Below, piece after piece: positions 8,949-18,955 of a stretch of DNA of 64,000 nt. This DNA is from Haladaptatus paucihalophilus DX253 (GTDB lineage Archaea > Halobacteriota > Halobacteria > Halobacteriales > Haladaptataceae). The stretch is taken from contig NZ_AQXI01000003.1 of NCBI RefSeq assembly GCF_000376445.1, positions 1-64,000 of the forward strand. Reading direction: 5' to 3'. A model generated the notes under the pieces. It worked only from the letters and a program-made list of their open reading frames with translations. It made no database searches and was not told the origin of the DNA. Position numbers and translations under genes: made by a program. Position 1 is the stretch's first letter. Each line of letters begins with the position of its first letter.

Positions 8949-9392
8949 ATGCGGTTCGACAGCTTTCTGATTCAGGCACTCGCGACGCTCATGCTCTTGG
9001 CCGGGCTCGTCCTCACCGGCTACGCGCTCCTCCAGCCGCCGCAAAACACGACGACCTACACGCTCTCGCTGGAGCAGGTGGAGAAGAACGAACCCGGCGT
9101 GCGCTCGTCGTCGGTGAAGTACGGAAGCTTATCGAGCGAGGCGCGGGTCGCCTTCGGTCGCGCGAAACTCCACGGGTCGTATCAGCTGTCGGACGAGCCG
9201 CCCGGCGCGTTGGAGGACTATTCGTTCGTCATCGACAACGATAGGGTGTACGCCATCACGATTTCGGAACGAGAACACATCACGGAGCGGATGGCGACCC
9301 TCTTCGGCGGCACGATGGCCGCGGTCATCGGGGCGTTCATCTTCGTCTCGTGGCTGGACGTGCTCTCGGGATTCCGGCCGAATCGGAACTGA
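8949..9392 (+). CDS. Membrane protein, 147 aa
   Basis: A 147-residue protein with an N-terminal membrane helix (about residues 8-28) and a C-terminal one (about 115-138). The roughly 85-residue middle part is hydrophilic and probably lies outside the cell. I do not recognise the family. It is convergent with the SLC13 gene that ends at 9448. ATG start at 8949. Confidence 0.68.
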   Translation: MRFDSFLIQALATLMLLAGLVLTGYALLQPPQNTTTYTLSLEQVEKNEPGVRSSSVKYGSLSSEARVAFGRAKLHGSYQLSDEPPGALEDYSFVIDNDRVYAITISEREHITERMATLFGGTMAAVIGAFIFVSWLDVLSGFRPNRN

Positions 9393-9447
9393 AACGGGAG
9401 ATACGAACCACACACCCGATTCGACCGCTTCGTCGAACGTCCTTTCC

Positions 9448-11280
9448 TCAGAGTCCCCAGAACGTCACGATTCCGGCGACCGTCACGGCGGACAGGAGCA
9501 GTTGGAGCGGTGCCCCGATTCGGAAGTAGTCCGTGAACTTGTAGCCGCCCGGCCCGTAGACGAACAGGTTGGTCTGATAGCCGACGGGACCGAGGAACGA
9601 CGTCGAGGCGGCGAACGTCACCGCGAGGACGAACGCGAACGGGTTGGCGTCGATTCGGGTCGCCGCCTCGACGGCCACGGGAATCATCAGGACGACGCTG
9701 GCGTTGTTGCTGATGACCTCCGTGATGAGGCCCGTGGCGATGTAGAATATCCAGAGGACGGCCACGACCGGAAGGTAGTTCGCGCTGGCCGCGACGAGGC
9801 CGCCGAGCAGTTCCGCGCCGCCGGAGTTTTCGAGGGCGACGCCGAGCGGGATGACGCCCGCCAGCAGGAAGATGACGTTCCACTCGACCGATTCGTACAA
9901 CTCGCCGGGTTTCAGGACGCCGGTGGCGACCATCGCCACCACGCCGCCGAGCGCCGTGACGAGAATCGGGAAGACCCCGAGCGCGGCGAGCGAGACGACC
10001 CCGACGATGATGGCGAGCGCCGCCGGAATCTTCTCGGTTCGGTAGTCCGGGTCGCTCACTTGGTGGGCCACGATGAAATCCCGATTCGCCGCCAGCCGGT
10101 CGATGCTGTCCGCCGACGCCTGCACGAGGAGCGTGTCGCCGACCCGAATCGTCACCCGGTCGAGACGCTCGTGGATGACCTCGCCGCGGCTCCGGAAGGC
10201 GAGGACCGCGGCGTCGAAGCGCTCCCGAAACGTCGAACTCGAAAGCGTCTCCCCGACGAGCGAGGACCCGGAGGGAATGACGACTTCGACGAGCGTCTGT
10301 TCCTCGCCGGGGTCGATTTCCGCCTCCGTCGGCGTCCCCGCGAGCGTCAGATGTTCGAGCGTCGTGAGCGTACTTAGCGTCTGCTTGTCGATTCGGAGCG
10401 TGAGCACGTCACCGGCGCGTATCGTCCGCTGACCGATGTGTTCGATGAACGTCTCGTCGTCCCGAACTAACTGGATTATCTCGGCGTCGAAGACGGCCTC
10501 GTCGATGGCGTCTTCGACCGTTTGGTCGACGAACGGCGACCCCTCGGCCACTTCGACTTCCGTGAGGTAGTTTTCCATCTCGTACTCCTCGATGTAGTCT
10601 TCCTCCGGCGGGACGCGTTCGGGTAGGAGTCGGTGGCCGACGAACAACAGGTAGAGTCCGCCGACCACGAGGACGATGACGCCGAGTCCCGTGAACTCGA
10701 ACATCGAGAAGGCGTGGAGGCGGGCGTTTCCGGTTCGCTCGGCGAGTCGCCCCGTCACGTTGCTGGCGAGGATGTTGGTCGAGGTGCCGATGAGCGTGAG
10801 CATCCCGCCGAGCATCGAGGCGTAGGAGAGCGGGATGAGCAGTTTCGACGGCGAAGTCTTCCCCTCGTGCGCGAGGTCGGTGATGACGGGCACCAGAATC
10901 GCCACGACGGGCGTGTTGTTCACGAACCCGGACGCGGGTCCGGCGACGCCGATGGTCGCGAACAGCTGTTTTCTGAGGTCGCTTCCCGCGAAGTCGGCTA
11001 GCCGACTGCCGAGCAACTGGACGACCCCCGTTTGGCTGACGCCGGCGCTGAGGATGAGCATCGCCAGCACGGTGATGGTCGCCTCGTTTGCGAACCCGGC
11101 GATTCCCTCGGTCGTGCTGATTCCCGTCCACGGTTCGAGCACCATCAGCGTGACCATTATCAGAATCGCGGTCACGTCCACGGGAAGCAACTCCGTCGCA
11201 AAGAACACCAGCGCGATGAGGACGATGGCGAACACCACGAGCATGTCCGTCGTCACAGCCGCCAACCCGGTCTGCATCAT
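9448..11280 (-). CDS. SLC13 family permease with TrkA-C domains
   Basis: This roughly 610-residue transporter belongs to the SLC13/divalent anion symporter group. It has two blocks of membrane helices (about residues 10-220 and 425-610) flanking a cytoplasmic region with two TrkA-C (RCK-C) domains (about 220-410). The motifs GFVNNTPVVAILVPV and ISNNASVVLMIP are the repeated SNN/NNT-type re-entrant loops that bind Na+ and the anion. Sulfate or dicarboxylate uptake is plausible but cannot be fixed. I chose the ATG at 11280 (MMQTGLA); the longer frame adds only nine basic residues. Confidence 0.87.
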   Translation of the reverse strand: MMQTGLAAVTTDMLVVFAIVLIALVFFATELLPVDVTAILIMVTLMVLEPWTGISTTEGIAGFANEATITVLAMLILSAGVSQTGVVQLLGSRLADFAGSDLRKQLFATIGVAGPASGFVNNTPVVAILVPVITDLAHEGKTSPSKLLIPLSYASMLGGMLTLIGTSTNILASNVTGRLAERTGNARLHAFSMFEFTGLGVIVLVVGGLYLLFVGHRLLPERVPPEEDYIEEYEMENYLTEVEVAEGSPFVDQTVEDAIDEAVFDAEIIQLVRDDETFIEHIGQRTIRAGDVLTLRIDKQTLSTLTTLEHLTLAGTPTEAEIDPGEEQTLVEVVIPSGSSLVGETLSSSTFRERFDAAVLAFRSRGEVIHERLDRVTIRVGDTLLVQASADSIDRLAANRDFIVAHQVSDPDYRTEKIPAALAIIVGVVSLAALGVFPILVTALGGVVAMVATGVLKPGELYESVEWNVIFLLAGVIPLGVALENSGGAELLGGLVAASANYLPVVAVLWIFYIATGLITEVISNNASVVLMIPVAVEAATRIDANPFAFVLAVTFAASTSFLGPVGYQTNLFVYGPGGYKFTDYFRIGAPLQLLLSAVTVAGIVTFWGL

Positions 11281-11708
11281 ATCCCCGTGTACGGATTTTC
11301 GCCTCAAAAAGATTGGTGATAACTTATGGAGATGAAATAAAAATCATTCAAAATGGATTCAAAACATAACTGTGTGAATTATCTATGGCGTTGCTTTCGA
11401 TATTCGTGTTCGCCACCCCGCCTCCGTCGGCCTGGCCGCGTTCGTGGTTTTCACCACCGCGACCCTACCGGCGTGACTTCGTGACTACTGGAGCGTTCTA
11501 TTTTTTACTGGATACTACCGGAGAATACTATTTCATACTATATCCTACTATTTCATACTTATATCTACCATCCTACACTGTATTCTCCTCCTCCACTCTC
11601 GTCCGAGCGGTTCAAAAATCGGTTTCTATGTCCACCGCACACGTCCTTATCGAACCGCACCGCACCTCTCCATCGAACCGCTTTCTCCGCTTCGCCGCTC
11701 ATTTCCAT
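11281..11708. promoter_or_regulatory. Intergenic region upstream of the SLC13 gene
   Basis: This 428-base gap holds no gene I can support. Near 11318 there is an AT-rich patch at a suitable distance to be the minus-strand promoter of the SLC13 gene. Further away, at 11524-11566, there is a short 10-base periodic repeat described separately. Confidence 0.6.
11524..11566. repeat. 10-bp phased TACTA repeat
   Basis: Four copies of a roughly 10-base unit with consensus TACTATTTCA start at 11526, 11536, 11546 and 11556, exactly ten bases apart; the second and fourth are imperfect. Two more TACT motifs lie at 11506 and 11513. The run is much more AT-rich than its surroundings. Confidence 0.75.
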
Positions 11709-12721
11709 TCAATCGGCGACGTGGCCGCCGTTCGCCGGATAGCAGTCGAAGTCGGCGGTTTCGCAGTCGCCGCTCTCGGACTCGACTTGGATGGTCGCGT
11801 GACCGATGTCGTGGCGTTCGTTGAGGGCGTGGCGGGCGGCGTCGAGAACCGCGTCGCGGTCCGCGTCGTCCGCGACGACGACGTGGGCGCTACAGGCCAA
11901 ACTGCGGTTGGTGAGCGCCCAGACGTGCACGTCGTGGACGTCGATTGCTCCGTCGAGGTCGGAGAGCGTCCCGGTGATGTCGTCCACGTCCACGCTGGAC
12001 GGCGTGCCCTGCAGGAGGATGTTGACGCTCTCGATGAGGAGGTCCTTCGCGGAGTACAGGACGAGCGCGGCGATGACGAGGCTGAATATCGGGTCGAGGA
12101 CGTAGAGGTCGGAGACGTACAATCCGACCCCCAGCGCGATGGCGGCGAGGCTTCCGGCGGCGTCGGTCAGCAGGTGGAGGTAGACGCCCTCGACGTTGAG
12201 GCTGTCCCGGCCGCCGTGGAGGACGTACGCCCCGGCGAGGTTCGCGCCGAGTCCCACGACACCGATGACGATTGTGGGAAGCGCCTTCACGTCCTGCGGG
12301 TTCTGGAACCGCATGACGGCCTCGTAGGCGACGTAGACGACGATGATGACGAGGAAGACGCCGTTCGCCAGCGCGGCGAGAATCTCGGCGCGTTGATAGC
12401 CGTAGGTGCGCTTCGAGTCCGCATCGAGCGTGGCAATCCACGCGGCGAAGAGCGCGAGGACGATGCTCGCCGAGTCCGTGAGCATGTGCCCGGCGTCCGC
12501 GAGGAGCGTGAGCGAGTTGGCGTACAGCGCCCCGGCGATTTCCACCACGAAGAACGCGGTGTTGATGACGAGCGCGATTTTCAACGCTCGCCGGTTCCCC
12601 GACCCCCCGTGGCCGCCGTGACCGTGGCCGTCGTGGTCGTGACCGTGACCGCCGTGACCGTGGCCGCCATGAGACCATCGTGGTCATGGTCGTGTCCGTG
12701 ACCGTTCGAGCGGTCGCTCAT
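11709..12721 (-). pseudogene. CDF-family cation exporter, frameshifted in its His-rich N-terminus
   Basis: This is a cation diffusion facilitator (CzcD/ZitB type), a membrane antiporter exporting Zn2+ or similar ions. The in-frame part from ATG 12584 has six membrane helices and a C-terminal cytoplasmic domain. Metal-site motifs are HMLTD (helix 2) and HLLTDAAGS (helix 5). The natural start appears to be ATG 12721 (MSDRSNGHGHDHDHDG), a His-rich metal-binding leader. That frame runs into a stop at 12581. The His-rich coding resumes in the frame of the transporter just after 12671. Removing two bases from the TCTC (minus strand) at 12671-12674 would restore one continuous HG-rich leader joined to the transporter. 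This is either a real 2-bp insertion or a sequence error. The ATG at 12584 could still give a leaderless-domain transporter. Confidence 0.75.
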
Positions 12722-12836
12722 GTGGGAACGAAACCCCTTCTCGGGTATTAATTCCCCTGTCATCGTTCCGGGGTAGAATAGCAGTCTCTAGCAACTGAAC
12801 GGGTCTGTGTTCATAACACCCGTCGTCCTCGGGACG

Positions 12837-15266
12837 TCAGTTCACGAGTCGCTCGACCAGTTCGATTTCGTCCGCCGAGAGTCCGTAGGCTCGGGAGACG
12901 AGTCGGTCGATTTCCGCATCCGTCCGCTCAATTTTCGCGTCCACCTGTGCCGCGGACCGACACCGCTCCGCGAACGCCGTCGCGGTTTCGAGCGACGGGA
13001 GCCGAATCGATTCGAGTCGGTCGAGCGGCGAGATGGTTTTCCGCGCCTCCTCGGTGAACCCGTCGCTTTCGACGTGGCGCGGGACGTACCACGGGAGCAC
13101 GTCGCGCCACTCCTCCCGCCCGTCGGCCTCGAACACGAGCGCTCGAATCGGTTCCGTCTCCGCGAACCCCCACGTATCGGTGGCCCGCTCTTCCGCGGGA
13201 CGATAGCGGGCCGTCGCCGAGAACACGAGTTCGTCCACTCCTCTCTCGACGCTGACGTTCCCGACGCGAAGCCCGTCCCGCGTCGTCGTCGTCTCGGCCA
13301 ACGGCGAGTCGGTGCCGACCCGCCGAACGAGGTCACCGAGTCGCGGGCCGTCATCCCCCTCACCCTCATCCTCTTCTGGACCCTCATCTCCTTCTGGACT
13401 CCCATCCTCTTCATCCTCATCCCCATCCCCTCCGGGAAGGCGGATTTCGATGTCCGCTCGCGCCTCTCGAAGCCGTTCCAACCGTTCCGTCAGCGCGACC
13501 AGTTCGTCGCGCTCTCCCTCGCCGTCGGGAATCGGCAGCCGATTTGCGAACATCGGCTTGAACCGGAGATAGCCGCCGCTGACGTGCGTGCCGCCGTACA
13601 CCTGCTGAAACCAGCAGGCCGAAACCGTGGCGTTGATGACCGCGAGGAGGTACCGTAGCGGCAGGTCGGAACGAGGGCGGGACCGGACGCTGAAGAGGGT
13701 GTTCAGCGCGTACGTTCCGGCGTCGTCGTACGTCGCCACGGGACGGTCGCTGATGTCTCGGAGGAGCAGTTTCTCGCCGTCGAAGACCGTCCGGTCGCGT
13801 AGGGCACCGTACTCGCCGTCGCCGATGAGCGACGGGTCGAACCGAACCCAGTCGCCGTCCCACTCCAATCGGTAGCGCGATACGTCCCCCCCGCCCACGA
13901 CTTTTTCACAGTCCGGCCCCGGTTCGTCCACGACGAGCTTTTCCCGCACGTTGCCGGTGTGGATACCCTCCGTCATATCGACGTGCGCTCCGAGTTCGTC
14001 GAACTCCCGGACGAGTCGTTCCGCCAGCGACCCGAACGAGGGGTCGATACCCACCGGAATCACCCGGTCGCCGAGCGCGTCCACGAACGACCGGGAGAGC
14101 GTCGTTTCCGCTGTTTCCTCCGTCCCGTCGCTCGACTCCCCCCGCCGAATCGATATCTCCTCGGTCGGGCCGCCGCCGGAGTCGAACGTGAGAACCAGCG
14201 GGTAGACGCTCGCGTCGGGGAACACCGTGCCGTTCGACACGTCGAGCAGTTCCACCAATCGGTGCTCGTCGAGCAGTCGGTTGCGGAGGGGTCGCCCGTA
14301 TCGCGCCGTCGTCCACTTGTTCGGGACGATACAGGACACCCTCCCTCCGAGTTCGGCCATGCGCTCGACGAACGGCACGTAGAGGTCGAACGACCCGGTC
14401 ACCGTATCGTACCGCTCCCGAAGATCGTCTTTTCGCTCCGCCGGGAGGTGGCGGCTCCGTACGTAGGGTGGATTGCCGACCACGGCGTCGAATCCGTCCC
14501 CGTCGAATCCCGCCACGTCCATCCACTCCGGGTTCGACGCGAGCGCGTCGCCGACGACGAGGGTGTCGTCCGGCCAGACGCCGGTTTCGAACCACACGGC
14601 CGACCGTGCGAGTTCGACGGCCAGCGGGTCCACGTCCACCCCGAAGATGCGGTTCTCCGCGACGAACTGACGGGCTCGCTCGCTCTGCTCGTCGCGGGAT
14701 TCGGCCAACCGGTCGATGGCGCAGGTCAGAAAGTTTCCGCTCCCCATCGCGGGGTCGATGACTCGGGCGTCCTCCCGTCCGTGGAGCGCCCGCGAAACCG
14801 CGTATTCGACCACCTCGTTCGGCGTGTAGTACGCTCCCGCGGACACCCGCCGCGTCGCGTCTCCCGTGAGACGAATCCCGCCGTCTTCCATCTCGGGTAC
14901 GTAATCGAGCGACCGCTCGTACGCACCACCGAGTCGCCGAAACGACAGCGAATCGTACGCCAGCGAGTCCAACAGCGCGTGCAATCGTTCGTTCGCGTCC
15001 TCCGACAGCGAGTCGAAGCGCACCCGCTCGTCCCGGAGTTCCGGCCCCTTCGCAAACGGCGGTCGGTCGCGGTCGCGTGCCGCCGCGAATTCGGTGACGA
15101 GGCGGTCGAACACACCGACGAGGGCGGCGTCGAACGCCAGTTCCGGTCCCGCCGCTGTCGGTTCGAGCGTCACGAGCAATTCGTCCGTGGCGAGTTCGAG
15201 GGCGCGCCGGACGGTCTCGTCCACCGATTCCGTAGCACCCGCGGCCGCTCCACGGTGCCGGGTCAT
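12837..15266 (-). CDS. N6-adenine DNA methyltransferase (Eco57I/type IIG-like), orphan
   Basis: This protein of about 809 residues is an adenine-specific DNA methyltransferase. The SAM motif DPAMGSGNFL is at about residues 171-180 and the catalytic NPPY at about 265-268. The sequence between them has the usual spacing for a gamma-class enzyme. The C-terminal half looks like a TaqI/Eco57I-type target recognition domain, with GGTHVSGGYLRFKPMF near 560. An acidic, Glu/Asp/Gly-rich linker lies at about 605-640. I see no PD-(D/E)XK motif in the first 110 residues, so cleavage activity is not evident, and there is no adjacent nuclease or specificity gene. ATG 15266 is preferred over the GTG seven codons upstream because a TATA-like element lies about 30 bases before it. 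Confidence 0.85.
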   Translation of the reverse strand: MTRHRGAAAGATESVDETVRRALELATDELLVTLEPTAAGPELAFDAALVGVFDRLVTEFAAARDRDRPPFAKGPELRDERVRFDSLSEDANERLHALLDSLAYDSLSFRRLGGAYERSLDYVPEMEDGGIRLTGDATRRVSAGAYYTPNEVVEYAVSRALHGREDARVIDPAMGSGNFLTCAIDRLAESRDEQSERARQFVAENRIFGVDVDPLAVELARSAVWFETGVWPDDTLVVGDALASNPEWMDVAGFDGDGFDAVVGNPPYVRSRHLPAERKDDLRERYDTVTGSFDLYVPFVERMAELGGRVSCIVPNKWTTARYGRPLRNRLLDEHRLVELLDVSNGTVFPDASVYPLVLTFDSGGGPTEEISIRRGESSDGTEETAETTLSRSFVDALGDRVIPVGIDPSFGSLAERLVREFDELGAHVDMTEGIHTGNVREKLVVDEPGPDCEKVVGGGDVSRYRLEWDGDWVRFDPSLIGDGEYGALRDRTVFDGEKLLLRDISDRPVATYDDAGTYALNTLFSVRSRPRSDLPLRYLLAVINATVSACWFQQVYGGTHVSGGYLRFKPMFANRLPIPDGEGERDELVALTERLERLREARADIEIRLPGGDGDEDEEDGSPEGDEGPEEDEGEGDDGPRLGDLVRRVGTDSPLAETTTTRDGLRVGNVSVERGVDELVFSATARYRPAEERATDTWGFAETEPIRALVFEADGREEWRDVLPWYVPRHVESDGFTEEARKTISPLDRLESIRLPSLETATAFAERCRSAAQVDAKIERTDAEIDRLVSRAYGLSADEIELVERLVN

Positions 15267-15315
15267 TAGTTTCACAACGCCCGCCACCGGGATAAGTTTA
15301 CTCCGCGTCGAACGG

Positions 15316-15588
15316 CTACTCCGCGTAGAGCGAGTAGGCGATGGCGGCGAAGCCGAGCGCGGTCAGCGTGCTTTCGATGACGAGGACGAAATCCCGGTTC
15401 ACGCTGAACGCTTGGTCGGCGAGTCCGGCGAGCAGAGCGCCGAGGGTGACGACGCCGAACCCGATGGCGAGCGACCTGAGTGCCGGTGAGCCGGTTCGGC
15501 GGTACGCTTTGAACGCGAAGTACGTTATCACGCCGCCGAGGACGAGCGTGAGCGTCTTGAGCGTGATGACGATGACGGTGACGTTCAT
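15316..15588 (-). CDS. DUF7521-like small membrane protein
   Basis: This 90-residue protein has three hydrophobic helices (about residues 5-25, 37-58 and 66-87) and very little else. It matches the haloarchaeal DUF7521 pattern, in which a short three-helix protein follows a winged-helix gene. Its ATG overlaps the stop of the upstream regulator gene by four bases, so the two are translated together. Function unknown; a membrane sensor partner for the regulator is an inference. Confidence 0.78.
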   Translation of the reverse strand: MNVTVIVITLKTLTLVLGGVITYFAFKAYRRTGSPALRSLAIGFGVVTLGALLAGLADQAFSVNRDFVLVIESTLTALGFAAIAYSLYAE

Positions 15589-15956
15589 GTTTCCTTTCGC
15601 ACCTCCGTCCAGAGCCGTTCGAGGCGTTCGTCGGTGGTCTCCGGTGGACGGTCTATCGACACGTCGAATTCCCGCTCGTCCGTCAGAGAGATGTTTACCG
15701 ATTCCACCGTAATTCGGTAGCGGGAGGTGTGATGACCGTCCTCCCGAATCTCGGTTCGTTCGTCGACGAGGGAGGCTTCGCTTAACATGTCGAGCTTTCG
15801 GTAGAGCGTCGAGAGCGGGATGTCCGTCGCGTCGGCGAGTTCCCGCGCTGTCATCGGGTCGCGTAATTCCATGATTATTCGTCGGCATGCGGGGTCGTCG
15901 AGGGCGTCGAGGACGTCCTGTAATTCGGGCGTATCGTCTGCCAAATCCCGCACCAT
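15585..15956 (-). CDS. Winged-helix regulator paired with a membrane protein
   Basis: This 123-residue protein has an ArsR-like winged helix at about residues 12-85: LDDPACRRIIMEL, then ARELADATDIPLSTLYRKLDML (the helix-turn-helix), then a wing. The C-terminal part is a small beta-rich extension. Its stop overlaps the start of the DUF7521-like gene by four bases. A TATA-like box (CCTATTATG on the minus strand, 15980-15990) sits about 29 bases before the ATG, so the operon probably has a leaderless message. The nearby CopA gene at 16077 runs the same way. Confidence 0.82.
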   Translation of the reverse strand: MVRDLADDTPELQDVLDALDDPACRRIIMELRDPMTARELADATDIPLSTLYRKLDMLSEASLVDERTEIREDGHHTSRYRITVESVNISLTDEREFDVSIDRPPETTDERLERLWTEVRKET

Positions 15957-15979
15957 TCACCCGACCTTTCGTTGCTCGG

Positions 15980-15990
15980 CACATAATAGG
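15980..15990 (-). promoter_or_regulatory. TATA-like box of the wHTH/DUF7521 operon
   Basis: The minus-strand sequence CCTATTATGTG is centred about 29 bases before the ATG at 15956, the standard spacing for leaderless initiation. Confidence 0.5.
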
Positions 15991-16076
15991 TTCGACTACC
16001 TCCATCGTTCGCATCTGCTGAGAACCATCGAAAAAGCGGAGGACGGTACGGCGACACACACCACGACTTCCGCTGT

Positions 16077-18692
16077 TCAGCGGAGGAAGCCGAGCAGGCG
16101 GTACTCGTGGTCGGGAACGTACCGTCGGAATGCTAAGCTGTTCGTCAGGACGCTCACGCTGGAGAACGCCATCGCGCCCGCGGCGAGCGCGGGTTGGAGC
16201 AGTCCGAGCGAGGCCAACGGAATCATGGCGGTGTTGTAGCCGAGCGCCCAGAAGAGGTTCTGCTTTATCTTCGAGAGCGTTCCCGCCGAAATCCGAATCG
16301 CCTTCACCACGTCGCGCGGGTCGTCGCGCATCAGCGTCACGTCCGCGGCCTCGATGGCGACGTCGGTGCCGCTGCCGATGGCGGTGCCGACGAACGCCGC
16401 CGCGAGCGCCGGGGCGTCGTTCACGCCGTCGCCGACCATCATCGCGTTCTCGCCGCCCGCTTGCACGTCCTCGACTACGGCCGCCTTCTCGTCGGGGAGC
16501 ACCTCTGCGCGGACGTTTTCGGGGTCGATGCCGACCCGTTCCGCGACGGCGCGGGCGGTCCGCTCGTTGTCCCCCGTGAGCATGAGCACGGTCAGTCCCC
16601 GCTCTCGGAGGTCCGAGACGGCTTCCTTCGCGCTCGCCTTCACCTCGTCGGCGTTGGCGACGACGCCGAGGAGGCGGTCGTCGAGCGCGACGAGCATGGC
16701 CGTCTTCCCCTCGCGTTCGAGCCGTTCCATCGTCTTCTCCGCCGGGTCGGTGTCGATTCCGGCCTCCCGAAGGAGTTTCCGGTTGCCGACGAGCACCTCG
16801 CCGTGGCTCGTCTCCGCCCGGATTCCGTGGCCGGGCACGTTCTCGAAGGAACTCGGGTCCTCGATTTCGACGCCGCGCTCGTCCGCACCCGCCACGATGG
16901 CCTTCGCCAGCGGGTGCTCGCTTCCCCGCTCCGCGCTGGCCGCGGCGGAGAGCACGAGTTCTTCCGTCGTCGTCTCGGCGTCCGCCGCCGCTCCGAGTAC
17001 GTCCGCCCCGCCGTCCGCCATCGCGGGGTCGGTTTCGTCGGCAATCGCCACCACGTCCGTCAACTGCATCTCGCCCTCGGTCAGCGTCCCGGTCTTGTCG
17101 AAGACGACCGTCTCCGCGTCCTTCACCCGTTCCAGCACGTCGCCGCCCTTGAACAGGACGCCGGTACGCGCGCCGATGGCCGTTCCGACCATCGTCGCCG
17201 TCGGGGTGGCGAGGCCGAGCGCGCAGGGACACGCGATGAGTACCGCGCTGGCGAAGACGACGACGGCGAACTCGAACACCGTGACGCCGCCCGCTGCACC
17301 CACCGCACCGCCCGCCACGTTTGGACCTCCGGCGACTAGTCCCCACAACGGCAGGCCGTTCACGAACCCGGAGAGCGCTTCGGGGAACAGATACCAGAGG
17401 ATTCCCCACAGCAGCGCGTTCGCGATGACCGCCGGGACGAAGTAGGCGCTGATGCGGTCGGCGAGGTTCTGAATCTCGGGTTGGCGGGCCTGTGCCTCCT
17501 TCACCATGCCGACGATTTGCTGGAGCGCCGTCTCCTCGCCGACTTTCGTCGCGCGAACCGTCAGCACGCCGTTCTCGTTGATGGTCGCGCCGATAACCTC
17601 GTCGCCCTCGCGCTTTTCGACGGGGACGGATTCGCCCGTCACCATCGATTCGTCCGTCGCACTCTCTCCGTCCACGACGATACCGTCCGTCGGAATCTTC
17701 TCGCCGGGACGGACGCGAAGCAGGTCGCCCTCCTCCACGTCTTCGAGCGGGATTTCTCGTTCACCGTCGTCCTCGATCACGGTCGCCGTATCGGCTTCCA
17801 GTTCGAGAAGTTCGCGGAGCGCGTCGCTGGCCTGCCCCTTCGACCGGGCTTCGAGCCAGTTGCCGAGTGTGATGAACACGAGGATGAGCACCGCGCTGTC
17901 GAAGTAGGTGCCGCCCGGGATGAGCGACAGCATGACGGCGACGCTGTAGACGTACGCCGTCGTCGAACCGAGCGCGATGAGCACGTCCATGTTCGCCGTC
18001 CGGTTCTTCACGAGCGCGTTGTAGGCGTTCCCGTAGAACTCCTTACCCAGCCAAATCTGAACCGGCGTGGCGAGAAGGAACTGTATTACTGCCACATCGA
18101 CGCCGAACACCGTCTCGCTCACCATCTCCGGGAAAAACAGGTGTTCGAGCATGAAGAAGACGAGCGGCGCCGCGAGCACCGCGCCGAACAGCGTCAGTCG
18201 GAACTGCTTGCGTATCTCGGCGTCGCGCGCGGCTTGGCGGGCGTCCGCCTCCGCTTCCTTCCCGTCCGTGCCGTCCTCCCGGACCGGTTCGTAGCCCGCC
18301 TCCTCCACGGCGTCGTAGAGGGCCGACCGGTTCACTCCGGCGGGGTTGTACTCGACGCTCGCCTCGTCGGTCGCGTAATTGACCTCGGCGTCCACCACGC
18401 CCGGGACAGATTCGAGCGCCGTTCGATTCGTGTCCGCACAGTTCGCACAGGACATCCCCGTGATTCCGATGGTCGTCGTCGCGCGAACCGGGTCGTATCC
18501 AGCGTCCTCGATGGCCGCGTAGATTTCGGACAGCGAGACGACCTCCGGGTCGTACTCGACGGTACCCTCGTCGGTGGCGAAGTTGACGTTCGCCTCCCGT
18601 ACGCCGTCGAGCGAGTTCAACGCCTCGCTGACCGTTCCCGAACAATTCGCGCAACTCATCCCACGGATTTCGAGTTGCGTTCGTTCCGTCAT
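16077..18692 (-). CDS. copA: Copper-exporting P-type ATPase
   Basis: This 871-residue P1B-type ATPase pumps copper out of the cytoplasm. Two HMA metal-binding domains with CxxC motifs (MSCANC) are at residues 12-17 and about 80-85. The ion-binding motif in the membrane is CPC ([13 protein letters not shown]), which indicates Cu+ rather than the CPH type. The phosphorylation site DKTGTLTEG, the ATP-binding HP motif (SEHPLAKAI) and [12 protein letters not shown] are intact. ATG 18692 is preferred; a GTG at 18734 would add 14 residues. A TRASH-domain regulator and an HMA chaperone that probably belong to the same copper response lie 11 kb away at 29646-30715. Confidence 0.94.
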   Translation of the reverse strand: MTERTQLEIRGMSCANCSGTVSEALNSLDGVREANVNFATDEGTVEYDPEVVSLSEIYAAIEDAGYDPVRATTTIGITGMSCANCADTNRTALESVPGVVDAEVNYATDEASVEYNPAGVNRSALYDAVEEAGYEPVREDGTDGKEAEADARQAARDAEIRKQFRLTLFGAVLAAPLVFFMLEHLFFPEMVSETVFGVDVAVIQFLLATPVQIWLGKEFYGNAYNALVKNRTANMDVLIALGSTTAYVYSVAVMLSLIPGGTYFDSAVLILVFITLGNWLEARSKGQASDALRELLELEADTATVIEDDGEREIPLEDVEEGDLLRVRPGEKIPTDGIVVDGESATDESMVTGESVPVEKREGDEVIGATINENGVLTVRATKVGEETALQQIVGMVKEAQARQPEIQNLADRISAYFVPAVIANALLWGILWYLFPEALSGFVNGLPLWGLVAGGPNVAGGAVGAAGGVTVFEFAVVVFASAVLIACPCALGLATPTATMVGTAIGARTGVLFKGGDVLERVKDAETVVFDKTGTLTEGEMQLTDVVAIADETDPAMADGGADVLGAAADAETTTEELVLSAAASAERGSEHPLAKAIVAGADERGVEIEDPSSFENVPGHGIRAETSHGEVLVGNRKLLREAGIDTDPAEKTMERLEREGKTAMLVALDDRLLGVVANADEVKASAKEAVSDLRERGLTVLMLTGDNERTARAVAERVGIDPENVRAEVLPDEKAAVVEDVQAGGENAMMVGDGVNDAPALAAAFVGTAIGSGTDVAIEAADVTLMRDDPRDVVKAIRISAGTLSKIKQNLFWALGYNTAMIPLASLGLLQPALAAGAMAFSSVSVLTNSLAFRRYVPDHEYRLLGFLR

Positions 18693-18955
18693 AGTAGGTT
18701 CTTGTGTTTCAATACGGTATCCGTGTTCATTCACCTTGTCCTTTAGAAAATTCGGCCAGGTTGTGGATGGACCTCAGATACTAATTTCTCCGGTCGAGAC
18801 GACGATACGGTCGAACCCGAATGGGGCGTGAACACCTTTGTTACTGCTTTCGACACGCGTATCGCGTACCTTTTTATGCCATGTCGAGCCGATTTCAGAA
18901 TAATGCGTCGTGCCCTCCTCGCGGCCGCGAAAAACACCTCGAGCCACGGTTGCGG

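Noticed and set aside
11385-12701. A 438-codon plus-strand frame over the CDF gene
   Set aside because: Antisense to the exporter and without recognisable domains; its N-terminal part lies in a non-coding AT-rich gap.
15316-17409. A 697-codon minus-strand frame
   Set aside because: Most of it overlaps copA in another frame and reads as Arg/Gly-rich nonsense. Only its final 90 codons are real and are listed as the DUF7521-like gene.
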